DNA of 64,000 bases from JAUIET01 sp964352475 (GCA_964352475.1 CAYGSL010000002.1:62001-126000), one strand, 5' to 3'; shown: positions 1 through 11,014, counted from the stretch's first letter. Numbers and translations: made by a program. Notes: generated from the letters alone by a model not told the origin.

Positions 1-443
1 AAGCGTTTTGCGCGAAGTATTCGGTAGGCAAGTAATTGCTTGCGATGGAAAGCATCCCGAGAAATATAGAATGTATTCAGAGCCTCTCGTAAAGTCTGAC
101 TTTCCGGGTAGGCCTGCAGAGCGCCCTGATACAGCTCGTTGGCTGATGCCCACGACTGTTCTTCTTGCAAGCTGCTTGCTTCGGAAATCACAGCTTTTTC
201 ATAGGCCGATGATGCCTTGAGGTTATTCTGCAGAAGCTCCTGTCTGGCTTGCGCAGTCCATTCCTCACCCTCGGCCGCATTTTCTATTGCTCGCTTTGCA
301 GCGCCAAATTTGAATTCTTTCTGCAGCTGGGCCACTTTTTCCGCCAATGGCACTTCTTCCACGGGCTGCACGGCACAAGCGCCTAACAACGCTACCAGCG
401 CCGCGATGAGCAACTTTTGCATTAGCTGTGTGGACACGCTCAT
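1..443 (-). CDS. Putative lipoprotein, 3' end cut by the window edge
   Basis: The minus-strand frame opens at 443 (or at the inner ATG at 422, which begins MQKLLIAALVALLGAC) and runs off the left edge. The lipobox LGAC predicts a lipidated, membrane-anchored envelope protein. The visible mature part is helical and rich in Ala, Glu and Gln, with a TPR-like look around ANELYQGALQAYPES. It starts only 6 bp after the cyclase stop, so the two are probably cotranscribed and it may be the envelope partner of that cyclase. I do not recognise the family. Neither start has a strong ribosome binding site; the inner ATG gives the more typical signal peptide. Confidence 0.6.
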   Translation of the reverse strand, partial: MSVSTQLMQKLLIAALVALLGACAVQPVEEVPLAEKVAQLQKEFKFGAAKRAIENAAEGEEWTAQARQELLQNNLKASSAYEKAVISEASSLQEEQSWASANELYQGALQAYPESQTLREALNTFYISRDAFHRKQLLAYRILRAKR

Positions 444-449
444 GTGCAA

Positions 450-1904
450 TCAGGCAGCTCGCTGCGTACTGAGAACATCCTGAATCAGATTTTCCATCAC
501 AAAAGGATTGATCTGATCCAGATCAAGCACGTTGTAAATAGTGATAGGCTCGGATTTACCGCGTACCCGAATCTGACGCTGTGGTTCAACCCGTAAGGTT
601 TTGTGCTCGGATACGCGCTCATACAAACCTTCTTCAATAATAATCTGGCCACTGCGAGCTTCGTTGGAAAGTCGCGAGGCCAGATTAACCGAATCGCCTA
701 CCACTGTATATTCCAGTCGATTGTTGGAACCCAGTAAACCGGCCAACATCTGACCACTGTTAACACCTATTCGTAGTTCAACGGCGAATTCTCCATCATC
801 AAGCCTTTTTTGATTCAGTCGGTTGATCAGTTTTTGCATCAGCACGGCGCAGGCTACCGCATGGAATTCGTGCTGCGGATCCTGTTTGGGGGCGCCGAAC
901 ACTACCATGGCGCAATCGCCTATGAATTTATCGATGGTTCCGAAATACGCTTTGGCACAGGCCTCTAGGTGATTGAAGTATTCATTCAGCAACTCGCTCA
1001 CTTCCCGTGGCGACAATTGCTCGCTGATGTGAGTAAAGCCCACGATATCGGCGAACAACACCGTGGCGTTCACTTGTTGGCCGCCATCACGAATCGTGTC
1101 CAACTGGTCGATCACTTCACTTGCCACGCCCTTGGTCAGCATCTGCTCCATCAGGTCTTCAAGCTGGTTTTTTCTGTTCAAGCCAGAACCCATTTCATTG
1201 ATGGCAGTAATCAATTGACCAAACTCATCCTGTCGTTGAGTTGATATTGGTGAGAATTTTCCATCGCGAATGTTGTTGCTGGCGGCAACCAATTCATGCA
1301 GCGGTCCGGTTAAACGTCGGCTGAGTAAATACACCAGGGCACAAATAGCCAGCAGCAAGCTACCACTTATACCGGCAACCCATACCAGTGACTTTTGGCT
1401 TGAGCGCAGCAAAGCGGCCTGGGAATAGCTGGCAACCGCATAACCTGCAGTCACTCCCTTAAAACGGATTGGCTCAATATGAATCGACAGAGTTTCAACG
1501 CGCGGGCGTTTTCTATCATCAGGTACTGACATCTGCAGCTCCTGATACGGCTTATCAAACAGCAGCTCATCACGATCGGGAAGCAAGCCATCGTTAGCAA
1601 CTAACAATCCGTCCAGATCGAAAATGCCGGCTCCCAGAATGCGCTCGTTGGCTGCGATTTTTTTGGTTAGCGCTTGTAACTGATAGGTCTCATCGGTAAA
1701 CAGAGGCTCAACGGCATTGTTAGCCAACTGCTCAGTGATCAATGTGCTGTAGTCATAGCTGTGTGCACTGACCAGGCGAGACTGGTTGTTAAGCAGTACA
1801 ACGGTCAGTAAAGCGATGCCTAGCATCACCAATACGCTGATGCTTAGGGCGAGCTTTAGGGCTATGGGAATTCTTGGCACCAGTGGTTTCGTCTCGCTAA
1901 TCAA
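450..1904 (-). CDS. Membrane-bound class III adenylate/guanylate cyclase with HAMP domain
   Basis: This 484-residue enzyme should make cyclic AMP from ATP at the inner membrane. Two membrane segments (about 15-38 and 173-194) enclose a roughly 135-residue extracytoplasmic sensor. A HAMP linker (195-248) and the catalytic domain (275-455) follow. The metal aspartates are D286 in FADIVGF and D330 in KFIGD. K326 and T400 sit at the purine-specifying positions; the Lys/Thr pair is typical of adenylate cyclases of this class. N407 and R411 complete the site. The start is a TTG with a weak ribosome binding site, and a 7-codon upstream frame (ATG at 1920) overlaps it, so translation could be coupled. 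The ligand sensed is unknown. Confidence 0.88.
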   Translation of the reverse strand: MISETKPLVPRIPIALKLALSISVLVMLGIALLTVVLLNNQSRLVSAHSYDYSTLITEQLANNAVEPLFTDETYQLQALTKKIAANERILGAGIFDLDGLLVANDGLLPDRDELLFDKPYQELQMSVPDDRKRPRVETLSIHIEPIRFKGVTAGYAVASYSQAALLRSSQKSLVWVAGISGSLLLAICALVYLLSRRLTGPLHELVAASNNIRDGKFSPISTQRQDEFGQLITAINEMGSGLNRKNQLEDLMEQMLTKGVASEVIDQLDTIRDGGQQVNATVLFADIVGFTHISEQLSPREVSELLNEYFNHLEACAKAYFGTIDKFIGDCAMVVFGAPKQDPQHEFHAVACAVLMQKLINRLNQKRLDDGEFAVELRIGVNSGQMLAGLLGSNNRLEYTVVGDSVNLASRLSNEARSGQIIIEEGLYERVSEHKTLRVEPQRQIRVRGKSEPITIYNVLDLDQINPFVMENLIQDVLSTQRAA

Positions 1905-2334
1905 TCAGTGTTTCGCGCATACCTATGCACGTGGTTCAGGCGGCTTGTCTGCGCGCGTGAGCGCCTTGCCCGAGAAAACAACAGGCCTCGTTTAACAATA
2001 GTTTATGCGTTAAAAAACAACCAGTTAGCGACGTGCGGTACCGATGAACGGTAGGCTTTATCTGCCTGCGGTCAAATTGCTCGGTGATTTCTGGCCAGTA
2101 CGTCGTAATTCGCACCGAAATGGCGATTTATGCCACTGAGTTAAAAGCGCATAGAACACAATGATCTGGTGCGCGAGGGCGCTGCGTACTAAGCTATGAA
2201 ACAAGCATGAGTCAACTTTGCACAAGCGTATTGGGATTGGCGCGTGCAGAGGCTATAATGCGCGCCGCCCGTGCCCGGTGACTAATGCCCGGTTACCGAC
2301 GTTTTCAACTTTGCTTCTTCGAGAGATCGTTATT
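1905..2334. other. Intergenic region between the cyclase and cytochrome c5 genes
   Basis: About 430 bp with no credible gene. It must hold the divergent promoters of the cyclase (minus) and the cytochrome (plus). I see a good sigma-70 promoter for the cytochrome at 2231-2259, and an open frame from 2218 that starts upstream of that promoter and so cannot be the full coding region. No clear cyclase promoter or operator was found. Confidence 0.5.
2231..2259 (+). promoter_or_regulatory. Sigma-70 promoter of the cytochrome c5 gene
   Basis: TTGGGA (2231-2236), a 17-bp spacer, and a perfect TATAAT (2254-2259) predict transcription starting near 2266. This lies inside the longest open frame (from 2218) and so favours the TTG start at 2335. 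Confidence 0.6.
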
Positions 2335-2772
2335 TTGAACATTCGCACTCCTCTTACCTCTTCATTGTCATGTTTGGCACTCCTTATCGGCATGGTTCTA
2401 TCTATGAGTCTGCAGGCCACTGAAAAAATGGCACAGGAAGTAGCTGACCGAACCAAGCCGGTTGGTGAAGTGTGTATTGAGGGCGACCCGTGTGCTGCCC
2501 AGGCCGCCAGTGCAGCCAAACCCAGTGGGCCGCGAAGTGGTGAAGATATTTATGCCGCGGCATGCACCAGCTGCCACGCATTAGGTGTTGCCGGTGCACC
2601 GACATTTGGAGATGTTGCTATGTGGGCGCCGCGAATCGCCAAAGGCGTTGAGACCTTGTACACAAACTCAATCAAAGGCATCAACGCCATGCCGCCTAAA
2701 GGGTTGTGCATGGACTGCTCTGACGAAGAGATCCAGGCCGTGGTTGACTATATGCTGGATGCCGCCAGGTAG
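2335..2772 (+). CDS. Cytochrome c5 family protein
   Basis: Periplasmic monoheme electron carrier, 145 residues before export. A Sec signal peptide covers about residues 1-28. Heme attaches at C77-T-S-C80-H81, and M119 in AMPPKG is the probable sixth ligand. The C125/C128 pair in GLCMDCSDEE is the conserved disulfide of the c5 family. The chosen TTG start follows GAGAG by about 10 bp and lies downstream of the promoter at 2231-2259; an in-frame start at 2218 would precede the transcription start. P. aeruginosa carries its c5 cytochrome in the same general region as rep, so the context fits. It probably donates electrons to a terminal oxidase or a peroxidase. Confidence 0.88.
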   Translation: MNIRTPLTSSLSCLALLIGMVLSMSLQATEKMAQEVADRTKPVGEVCIEGDPCAAQAASAAKPSGPRSGEDIYAAACTSCHALGVAGAPTFGDVAMWAPRIAKGVETLYTNSIKGINAMPPKGLCMDCSDEEIQAVVDYMLDAAR

Positions 2773-2787
2773 CCCAGCCCCTGATCC

Positions 2788-2818
2788 AGGCGGCTTAGTG
2801 TATTTCCTCTAGCCGCCT
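2788..2818. terminator. Possible bidirectional hairpin between cytochrome c5 and the NlpC gene
   Basis: AGGCGGCT (2788-2795) and AGCCGCCT (2811-2818) form an 8-bp stem with a 15-nt loop between the convergent stops. It overlaps the 3' end of the NlpC gene. There is no strong T-run, so termination is only a possibility. Confidence 0.3.
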
Positions 2819-3274
2819 TGCCTGCCAGAACCTTGGTGCCCAATAGCTGTTGTTCATGTCAGACTGGGTAACCCCGGCACTTTTCGACGCGTGAATGAAC
2901 TGGCCATCGCTTAGATAGATGCCAACATGTCTGACCCCGCGGCCGGTGCGGAAGAACACCAGGTCACCGCTTCTAAGCTGGCTTCTGGATATTTTCTTTC
3001 CCTGGCGAACTTGCAGTTCGGTAGTACGGGGTAATGCGCTGGCAAAGCGTTGCTGAAAAGTATTCTGAACAAAACCGGAGCAATCAATGCCGCGTTTGCT
3101 GTTTCCGCCCAAAAGATACGGCGTTCCGCGCCACTGCGCGAGCTGCGCGTGTAAAGCAGTTTCAATCGTATTGGTCTTGCCGGCCCTGTTGTCTTGCTGA
3201 GCCACTTTACCCGGGCCAGTGCACGCTGACAGTACGCTGATAAGCAAGAGAATGGCGGTAATTCGGGCTGGCAT
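2795..3274 (-). CDS. NlpC/P60 family lipoprotein, putative peptidoglycan endopeptidase
   Basis: Cell-wall hydrolase of the NlpC/P60 family, which usually cleaves the D-Glu to diaminopimelate bond of peptide stems. The ATG at 3274 gives a clean lipoprotein signal ending at LSAC18. The catalytic Cys is C65 in GIDCSGF, with H116 in VRHVGIYL and H128 in FIHAS as the other key residues. At 159 residues it is one domain without SH3 repeats, close to the small E. coli NlpC type. It follows rep on the same strand by 36 bp, so the two may be cotranscribed, although no functional link is known. The frame can be extended to a TTG at 3307, but that adds no signal-peptide logic. Confidence 0.87.
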   Translation of the reverse strand: MPARITAILLLISVLSACTGPGKVAQQDNRAGKTNTIETALHAQLAQWRGTPYLLGGNSKRGIDCSGFVQNTFQQRFASALPRTTELQVRQGKKISRSQLRSGDLVFFRTGRGVRHVGIYLSDGQFIHASKSAGVTQSDMNNSYWAPRFWQARRLEEIH

Positions 3275-3310
3275 AAGGCTTGAGTGTAGCAAAGCTGGCT
3301 CGAACAAACC

Positions 3311-5320
3311 CTAGTCGAACAAGGCCTTCAGGCCCGATAGCGTTTGTTCACCGCGTTGCTGGTTCGCTTCGGGCGAGGCTGCATTGCGCTGCGGCCAATG
3401 AATGCAGTCACCGGGCAGCTCATCAAGGAAACGCGAGGGCTCACAATCAATAACATGGCCGTGTTGCTTGCGTTTTCGCGTATAGACCATGGTTAGTGTC
3501 TCCTGCGCCCGGGTGATACCCACATAAGCAAGCCTGCGCTCCTCGTCGATATTCCCTTCATCTATGCTGTTGTGGTGCGGCAAAATGCGTTCTTCTACAC
3601 CCATCATAAATACGTGTCTGAATTCCAGACCCTTGGCAGCGTGCAGGGTTAGCAGTTGAATCTGGTCCATTTCTTCTTCATTTTCCTGTCGTTCCAGCAT
3701 GTCGCGCAGCACCAGCTTTCCGATCACTGCTTCGATCGCCTGATCCGTTTCTTCTTCCTCATCCCGATTGTTCAAGTCCTTTTCGATGCTGCCCAGCAAA
3801 AATTGCACGTTCGCCCAACGCTTTTCTGCCGCCGCCGGGGTACTGCTGTTTTGCAATAGCCAGTCTTCATAAGCAATATCCGCAAGCAGTTCGCGTACAG
3901 CCGCCATAGGGCTCTCGGCGAGATAACGTTGCTTGGCGATCAGCCAATCACCAAAGCCGCGCACGGATTGGGCCGCTTTCCCGGTTAATTGAGTGTATAA
4001 GCCCAACTCTGAACAAGCGCTTAACAGACCGCAGTCGCGGCTTTTGGCGTAAGCCGCCACCGTCTCCAGAGTTTGGGCGCCAATACCTCGTCTGGGCACG
4101 TTTACTACCCGCAGGAAGGCGCTGTCGTCGTCGGGGTTAACCAGCAAACGCAAATACGCCATCACGTCCTTGATTTCGTTGCGGGCAAAAAACGATGTGC
4201 CGCCGCTGATTCGATACGGTAGTTGATCCGCTTGCAGGCGCATTTCCAGCAGCCTGGCCTGGAAATTACCTCTATACAGTACCGCAAAATCCGACAGGTC
4301 CGCGCTTGAACGCAAGCGCCGGTCAAGAATGGAGTCCACAATGTAGTCGACTTCATCCTGGTCGTCGGTTCTGCATTCGATGCGAATCGGCTCACCAGGT
4401 GCGAGGCTGCTCCAAAGCTGTTTTTCAAACACGTGCGGGTTATTGGCGATCAATTGGTTAGCCGCATTCAATATAGTGGGGGTAGAGCGGTAGTTTTGCT
4501 CCAGTTTCACCAATTCAAGCTGATGGTAGTCTTCTTGCAGCTTGCCCAGGTTTTCAGGTCGTGCGCCGCGCCAGGCATAAATGGACTGGTCGTCATCGCC
4601 CACTACCGTGAGCATCTGCCGGCTTGAAGTTAACAACTGCACTAATTCGTACTGGCTGGTGTTGGTGTCCTGGTACTCATCCACTAATAAATAATGCACC
4701 CGAGATTGCCACTTTTCCAATAACTCCGGATTGTCGCGTAAGGCCAGAACCGGGCGGTAGATCAGGTCGTCAAAATCTACGGCGTTGTACGCAGCCAGGC
4801 TTCGCTGATAACGCTCAAACAGCGCAGCTGCCTGCAACTCTACGGGATTGCTGGCCAGGCTGCGTACATCGGCCGGGCGCAGCAATTCGTTTTTCCATTC
4901 CGAGATTAGGTATTGGCAGGTTTTGACAATCTCCACCTCATCACCGCGCTCATGCATGGCCAGCTCCTTGAGCAAGCCCATGGAGTCTTCGGCATCGAAA
5001 ATTGAAAAGCCGTTATTGAGCTCGAACAGGGCGAGGTCACGGCGCAATATTTGCAGACCTAGCGTATGAAAAGTAGAGATACCCACACCGCGAGCTTGCT
5101 TGCCCAGGGTAGCGCTAAGCCGATGACGCATTTCCTGCGCCGCCTTGTTGGTGAATGTAACGGCGATAATCTTGTTGGGCGTATAGCCGCACTGGTCTAC
5201 CAGATACGCAATTTTTTCAGTGATAACACGTGTTTTACCACTGCCTGCGCCGGCCAATACCAACATGGGGCCATCAATGTATTTAACCGCGCGTTGTTGC
5301 GGTGCGTTTAGAGAATTCAA
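3311..5320 (-). CDS. rep: ATP-dependent DNA helicase Rep
   Basis: Superfamily 1A 3'-5' helicase that helps replication forks through protein roadblocks. Walker A is LAGAGSGKT (about residues 22-30). LLVDEYQDTNTSQYE, VVGDDDQSIYAWRGARPEN, LEQNYRS, LLTLHAAKGLEF and RRLAYVGITRAQ are the later helicase motifs. LLVDEYQDTNTSQYELV and NPHVFEK match E. coli Rep more closely than UvrD, whose gene is separate at 49 kb. The frame is open to 5389, but that leaves no room for the divergent gene's promoter. The TTG at 5320 (NSLNAPQQRAV) aligns with the normal N-terminus, so I prefer it. The start is uncertain; the identity is firm. Confidence 0.95.
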   Translation of the reverse strand: MNSLNAPQQRAVKYIDGPMLVLAGAGSGKTRVITEKIAYLVDQCGYTPNKIIAVTFTNKAAQEMRHRLSATLGKQARGVGISTFHTLGLQILRRDLALFELNNGFSIFDAEDSMGLLKELAMHERGDEVEIVKTCQYLISEWKNELLRPADVRSLASNPVELQAAALFERYQRSLAAYNAVDFDDLIYRPVLALRDNPELLEKWQSRVHYLLVDEYQDTNTSQYELVQLLTSSRQMLTVVGDDDQSIYAWRGARPENLGKLQEDYHQLELVKLEQNYRSTPTILNAANQLIANNPHVFEKQLWSSLAPGEPIRIECRTDDQDEVDYIVDSILDRRLRSSADLSDFAVLYRGNFQARLLEMRLQADQLPYRISGGTSFFARNEIKDVMAYLRLLVNPDDDSAFLRVVNVPRRGIGAQTLETVAAYAKSRDCGLLSACSELGLYTQLTGKAAQSVRGFGDWLIAKQRYLAESPMAAVRELLADIAYEDWLLQNSSTPAAAEKRWANVQFLLGSIEKDLNNRDEEEETDQAIEAVIGKLVLRDMLERQENEEEMDQIQLLTLHAAKGLEFRHVFMMGVEERILPHHNSIDEGNIDEERRLAYVGITRAQETLTMVYTRKRKQHGHVIDCEPSRFLDELPGDCIHWPQRNAASPEANQQRGEQTLSGLKALFD

Positions 5321-5443
5321 CGAGGTGTACTGCAATGGGAATTCAGCGGGCGCGTATAGTAACAGACGTACACCCATAATGAGCGACAAATGGCAGCTCT
5401 AAATATTGCAAACGCGGTTGAATTACTGCACAGTCGTAGATGC

Positions 5444-7195
5444 ATGGAATTGTCACTGGTACCCGACAGCGGGGTTGAAAAAGCGCTGCACAGCAGCACG
5501 CGTGTACTCCTGGTGAGTGAGCGCAAGAGCGATTACCTGCGCGTGTCTCATGTGCTCTCGGCTATCGATTCGCGGCGTTTCGAACTTACCTGGTGTGCTG
5601 ATCTTGAGCATGCACTGGAAGCCATGCTCAGCCAGATCCACGACGTGGTTTTGCTCGATTACAATCCGGAATTCGCGCCAGATGAAGGCAGGCGCTTATT
5701 GCATGCGGCCAACCAACACGGCTGTACCGAGCCCATCATTGTATTGACAGACACTCTGGACAAGCAACTGGACCAGGAAGTGATAAAGGCGGGCGCCTCT
5801 GATTACCTGACTAAAACCCAGCTTAATACACGCGTGCTGGAGCGCGCGATTCGCTATGCGCTGGACCGCAAACAAGCCGAACTCAAATTGTCGCGACTGG
5901 CGCATTACGACGCGCTCAGCGGTGTGCCTAACCGGGTTCTGTTTAAAGATCGGCTTGAGCGCGCCATTCAACGCGCCGAACGAGGCCATCAGGGTGTTGC
6001 CTTATTGTTCCTGGATTTTGACGGCTTCAAAGCCGTCAACGATACCTACGGCCATGACGCTGGTGACCGCTTGATTGAGCTGATCGCCGAGCGCTTATCG
6101 GCCTGCATGCGAAAAACGGATAGCGTGGCACGTCTTGGCGGCGACGAATTTACAGTGGTTCTGGAAGATGTGAATTCCCGGGCCGATATTATTAATGTGG
6201 CACGCAAAATAATCCGCACCGTTGCCAAACCGTTTCCCATAATGGGAAATCAGATTGTTGCCGGCTGCAGCATAGGAATTGCACCCTACCCCGATGCCGG
6301 CACTGATTTCGACACCTTGCTGAAACACGCTGACACCGCGATGTATCAGGCCAAAGAGATACAAGGCAGCGCTTACAAATTTTACAGCGACCAAATGAGC
6401 GCCGATGCGCTGGATCACAACCGGCTGGACAAGGAACTTAAGCAAGCATCACAAAACAGCGAATGGCAGCTGCACTTCCAGCCCAGAGTTGATTTGGCAA
6501 GCCGCAAGATCAATGGCATTGAATGCTTGCTGCGCTGGCAGCACCCGTCTGACGGATTGTTGAAACCGCAAGATTTTCTGCACACGGCTGAAGAAACCGG
6601 CCAAATTGTTCAAATTGGTTATTGGGTAATACATGAGGCTTGCCAGGTACTGAGCAAGCTGGATGACCTGGGTTACCCGGCCTTGAATGTGGCGGTTAAT
6701 TTATCGCTGCAACAAATTCAAGACCCTGCCTTTGTGGCTACCGTCACTCAAATTGTTGAACAAAGCGGTATTGATGCACGACGCCTGGAACTCGAAATTG
6801 CCGAGCCAGCCTTGATGCATAACGCGGAAGAAAAACTGAGTATTATGGAAGCGGTACACGCTCTCGGCCCCAGCTTCACACTGGACAGTTTCGGAACCGG
6901 ATTTTCATCGTTCCCGCAAATGCAGCGGCTGCCAATTCAAGCGGTGAAGGTAGATCGCAGTGTGGTACAAAATATTTTAAACAGCGACTCTGACGCAAAA
7001 ATAGTCAAAGCCATGATTAACCTGGCAAAAAGCCTGGACCTGCATATTGTGGCTGAAGGTGCAGAAACAATAGAAGAAGTTCGTTTCCTGAAGAAGCATC
7101 AGTGTGACGCGATGCAAGGGCACTACTTTAGTGAGGCCGTGCCATTCGACGCATTGTGCCAGCTGCTAAACGCTAAAGTGTTGCTGGCGGTGTGA
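5444..7195 (+). CDS. Response regulator with GGDEF and EAL domains (EAL probably impaired)
   Basis: Cyclic-di-GMP signalling protein of 583 residues. The receiver domain (about 18-135) keeps phospho-acceptor D72, the Thr in IVLTD and the Lys in LTK. The GGDEF domain (about 150-315) has intact GGDEF at 232-236 and an inhibitory I-site RKTD at 223-226, so cyclase activity is expected. The EAL domain (about 330-575) has ECL at 360-362. More tellingly, DDFGTG is replaced by D481-S-FGTG, losing a metal-binding Asp. Other catalytic residues (N419, E454, K502, and the Glu and Gln near the end) remain. The domain may therefore only sense or bind c-di-GMP. An in-frame ATG at 5390 is possible but directly abuts the rep frame. 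GTGA couples it to the next gene. Confidence 0.9.
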   Translation: MELSLVPDSGVEKALHSSTRVLLVSERKSDYLRVSHVLSAIDSRRFELTWCADLEHALEAMLSQIHDVVLLDYNPEFAPDEGRRLLHAANQHGCTEPIIVLTDTLDKQLDQEVIKAGASDYLTKTQLNTRVLERAIRYALDRKQAELKLSRLAHYDALSGVPNRVLFKDRLERAIQRAERGHQGVALLFLDFDGFKAVNDTYGHDAGDRLIELIAERLSACMRKTDSVARLGGDEFTVVLEDVNSRADIINVARKIIRTVAKPFPIMGNQIVAGCSIGIAPYPDAGTDFDTLLKHADTAMYQAKEIQGSAYKFYSDQMSADALDHNRLDKELKQASQNSEWQLHFQPRVDLASRKINGIECLLRWQHPSDGLLKPQDFLHTAEETGQIVQIGYWVIHEACQVLSKLDDLGYPALNVAVNLSLQQIQDPAFVATVTQIVEQSGIDARRLELEIAEPALMHNAEEKLSIMEAVHALGPSFTLDSFGTGFSSFPQMQRLPIQAVKVDRSVVQNILNSDSDAKIVKAMINLAKSLDLHIVAEGAETIEEVRFLKKHQCDAMQGHYFSEAVPFDALCQLLNAKVLLAV

Positions 7196-7833
7196 CCGAA
7201 TCAATAGAGTCAGTGGCAGCCCAGCCGCATTCAACAGCTAAATATTCAGCGCGTATTGCCGGTGCCACTGACACTGAGCTGTTAGCCACAATACTCGCCG
7301 ACGCCTTTCATGAAGACTCTGTGGTGCGCTGGATTATTCCAGATTCGAAATACGATCAGAAGTTTTTCACTATTGATTTACGGCAGGCCTATTTGCCCTA
7401 TAGGCATTGCTGGGTACTCGCTGGAGGCGAAGGTGCGGCTTGCTGGTTGCCACCTGAGGCTGAGGTCAAGGGTGCCCCTATATTGCCTTTACTCAGTGTG
7501 TTTGTACCAATTATTTTAAAATACGGCTTTCAATGCGTGAAACGCGGCGGCGTGATAGAACAGGTGTTTGCTGAGCACCGACCGAAACAGGCTCACTATT
7601 ACTTGCATATGCTAGGTGCCAGGCACGATCAGCAGGGAAAAGGTGTGGGCAGCGCATTGTTAACAGAAGGCTTGAAAGTAGTGGATCAAAAAGGCATGCC
7701 TGCGTATCTGGAAAGCTCTAACGAAAGTAACCTGCCGCTGTATGAGCGCTTTGGTTTTCGCACCACCAGCGAACAAACCCTTGGCAATGATGGCCCCAGG
7801 GTGTGGTTCATGTGGCGCGAGGCACAATCCTGA
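7192..7833 (+). CDS. GNAT family N-acetyltransferase
   Basis: Cytosolic acyl-CoA-dependent acetyltransferase of 213 residues. The GTG start overlaps the upstream stop as GTGA, so translation is coupled to the c-di-GMP protein. Motif A is visible as HDQQGKGVGSALLTEGL, where Q-x-x-G-x-G binds the pyrophosphate of acetyl-CoA. It is followed by AYLESSNESNLPLYERFGF, the usual motif B region. The N-terminal half is the variable acceptor-binding part. The overall pattern resembles the GNAT proteins found in fungi and bacteria that act on small molecules, but I cannot name the substrate. Confidence 0.83.
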   Translation: MTESIESVAAQPHSTAKYSARIAGATDTELLATILADAFHEDSVVRWIIPDSKYDQKFFTIDLRQAYLPYRHCWVLAGGEGAACWLPPEAEVKGAPILPLLSVFVPIILKYGFQCVKRGGVIEQVFAEHRPKQAHYYLHMLGARHDQQGKGVGSALLTEGLKVVDQKGMPAYLESSNESNLPLYERFGFRTTSEQTLGNDGPRVWFMWREAQS

Positions 7834-7842
7834 TAATATTGA

Positions 7843-9237
7843 TCAGAGCATAAAGCCTATATCCGAACTGGAAAAATTCGCCAGATTCGGAAATACGCTA
7901 TTTAATTGATTTTCCTCCACGCCAAACCAACGCGCCAGGGTGGCGCCGTACTGATCGACCGACGTGGTCGGTATAATACGGCCCTGTCCGGAATCCTGTT
8001 CACCGCCAATTTCAATCTCCGGCATTACGCCATAAATATCCTGGCCACGCACAGCACCACCCATTAGCAATTGATGCCCTCCCCAACCGTGATCGCTGCC
8101 ATCGCCATTGCTGGTTAAGGTGCGGCCGAAATCAGCGGCGGTAAATGTGGTGACTGAATTCTGCAAACCAAGCTCTTCAGTTGCGGCATAGAACGACGCC
8201 ATCGCTTCGCTCAATTCAGTGAGCAACAGCGGATGGCGGGTGGCCTGATCGCTGTGAGTGTCCCAGCCGCCGAAACCAACAAAGAATATTTGCCGCGACA
8301 TGTCCAGCGCGTCGCTGGCGCCAATTAACTGTGCGACCATATTCAGAGACGCACCTAACTGGCCTTGGGGAAAAGAAGTGTTAAACGGAGCAACGTTTTC
8401 CAGGGCGCCGCCAACATCGCCCGCTAAAGCCTGAGCCTGCAATCGCGTATTGGCGAACTCATCGCTGAATAAAGACAGGTTGTTTTTCTCCAGCAATGCC
8501 TGATAGGCCTGTGCTCTGCGCTGTTCCTGTTGGCCGGCCGCATCTGGACTAACACCCAGCAGTGGAATAACACCCGAGGGAGACACGTTATAAGGCAGAC
8601 CTGAGCTACTGAATTGCATCAGGTTTGCACCGCTTAGAGATATGTTCATCGAAAGCTGTTGATTAGTGTTCTGATTGCCTAACAAATCTGCCAAGCGCCC
8701 TGCCCAGCCTACAGGCATGGGTGCTTCTGGCGCCAGGCTTTGCCAAAAGTCTTGCTGGTCGTTGTGGGAAAACAGTCTGGGTGGCAAGGCAACGGTCTGC
8801 CCCAGGTAGCTGTCACGCGTGGTCGGCTCAACCAGGGCGCCAACGTTTGCCAGGATGGCCAGATTGCCGGTTTGAAACAGGGTTTGCGCTGCTTCCATGC
8901 CGGGGTGAAAACCGTATTCGTTGCCATCTGGTGACGCCGCCGTTATTGGCAATAGCGCGCTCTGGTCAACCGCCAAAGTCTGCCTGGCTTGCGCGTATTG
9001 CTGGTAGGCACTGTCGCTGCGTGGCACAACCATATTGAATGAGTCGTTACCGCCATAAAGAAAAATGCAAACCATGGCTTTGTAATCGCCGCTGGATTGC
9101 GCCATGGCTTTGCTGATGCCCATGCTACTCATTACACTGGCGCCGGCACCAAGCGCCACACTGTTGCGTAAAAAGCCGCGGCGGCTATTGCTCAGCAGCT
9201 TTCTTTCGCCGGTAAGTATTCGTGATGACTTGCTCAT
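7843..9237 (-). CDS. DUF1501 family protein with Tat signal
   Basis: Exported 464-residue protein. The N-terminus holds a twin-arginine signal, SRRGFLRNS, followed by a weakly hydrophobic Ala/Gly stretch ending near KAMAQ, so it should leave the cell folded through Tat. The body carries DUF1501 hallmarks: FLYGGNDSFNMVVP, SHNDQQDFWQ, FVGFGGWDTHS and TAADFGRTLTSNGDGSDHGWGG in segments. The family is related in fold to sulfatases and phosphatases, but its reaction is not established. It follows the DUF1800 gene by 34 bp with ribosome binding site AGAGGA. The two families are commonly paired, so they probably act together outside the cytoplasm. Confidence 0.9.
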   Translation of the reverse strand: MSKSSRILTGERKLLSNSRRGFLRNSVALGAGASVMSSMGISKAMAQSSGDYKAMVCIFLYGGNDSFNMVVPRSDSAYQQYAQARQTLAVDQSALLPITAASPDGNEYGFHPGMEAAQTLFQTGNLAILANVGALVEPTTRDSYLGQTVALPPRLFSHNDQQDFWQSLAPEAPMPVGWAGRLADLLGNQNTNQQLSMNISLSGANLMQFSSSGLPYNVSPSGVIPLLGVSPDAAGQQEQRRAQAYQALLEKNNLSLFSDEFANTRLQAQALAGDVGGALENVAPFNTSFPQGQLGASLNMVAQLIGASDALDMSRQIFFVGFGGWDTHSDQATRHPLLLTELSEAMASFYAATEELGLQNSVTTFTAADFGRTLTSNGDGSDHGWGGHQLLMGGAVRGQDIYGVMPEIEIGGEQDSGQGRIIPTTSVDQYGATLARWFGVEENQLNSVFPNLANFSSSDIGFML

Positions 9238-9271
9238 AGTAATTCCTCTGATGTCAATGTGTGGCAGGCCC

Positions 9272-11014
<1,743 letters not shown>

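Noticed and set aside
2218..2334. N-terminal extension of cytochrome c5 from the start at 2218
   Set aside because: The predicted promoter (2231-2259) lies inside it, and the extension gives a charged segment before the signal peptide.
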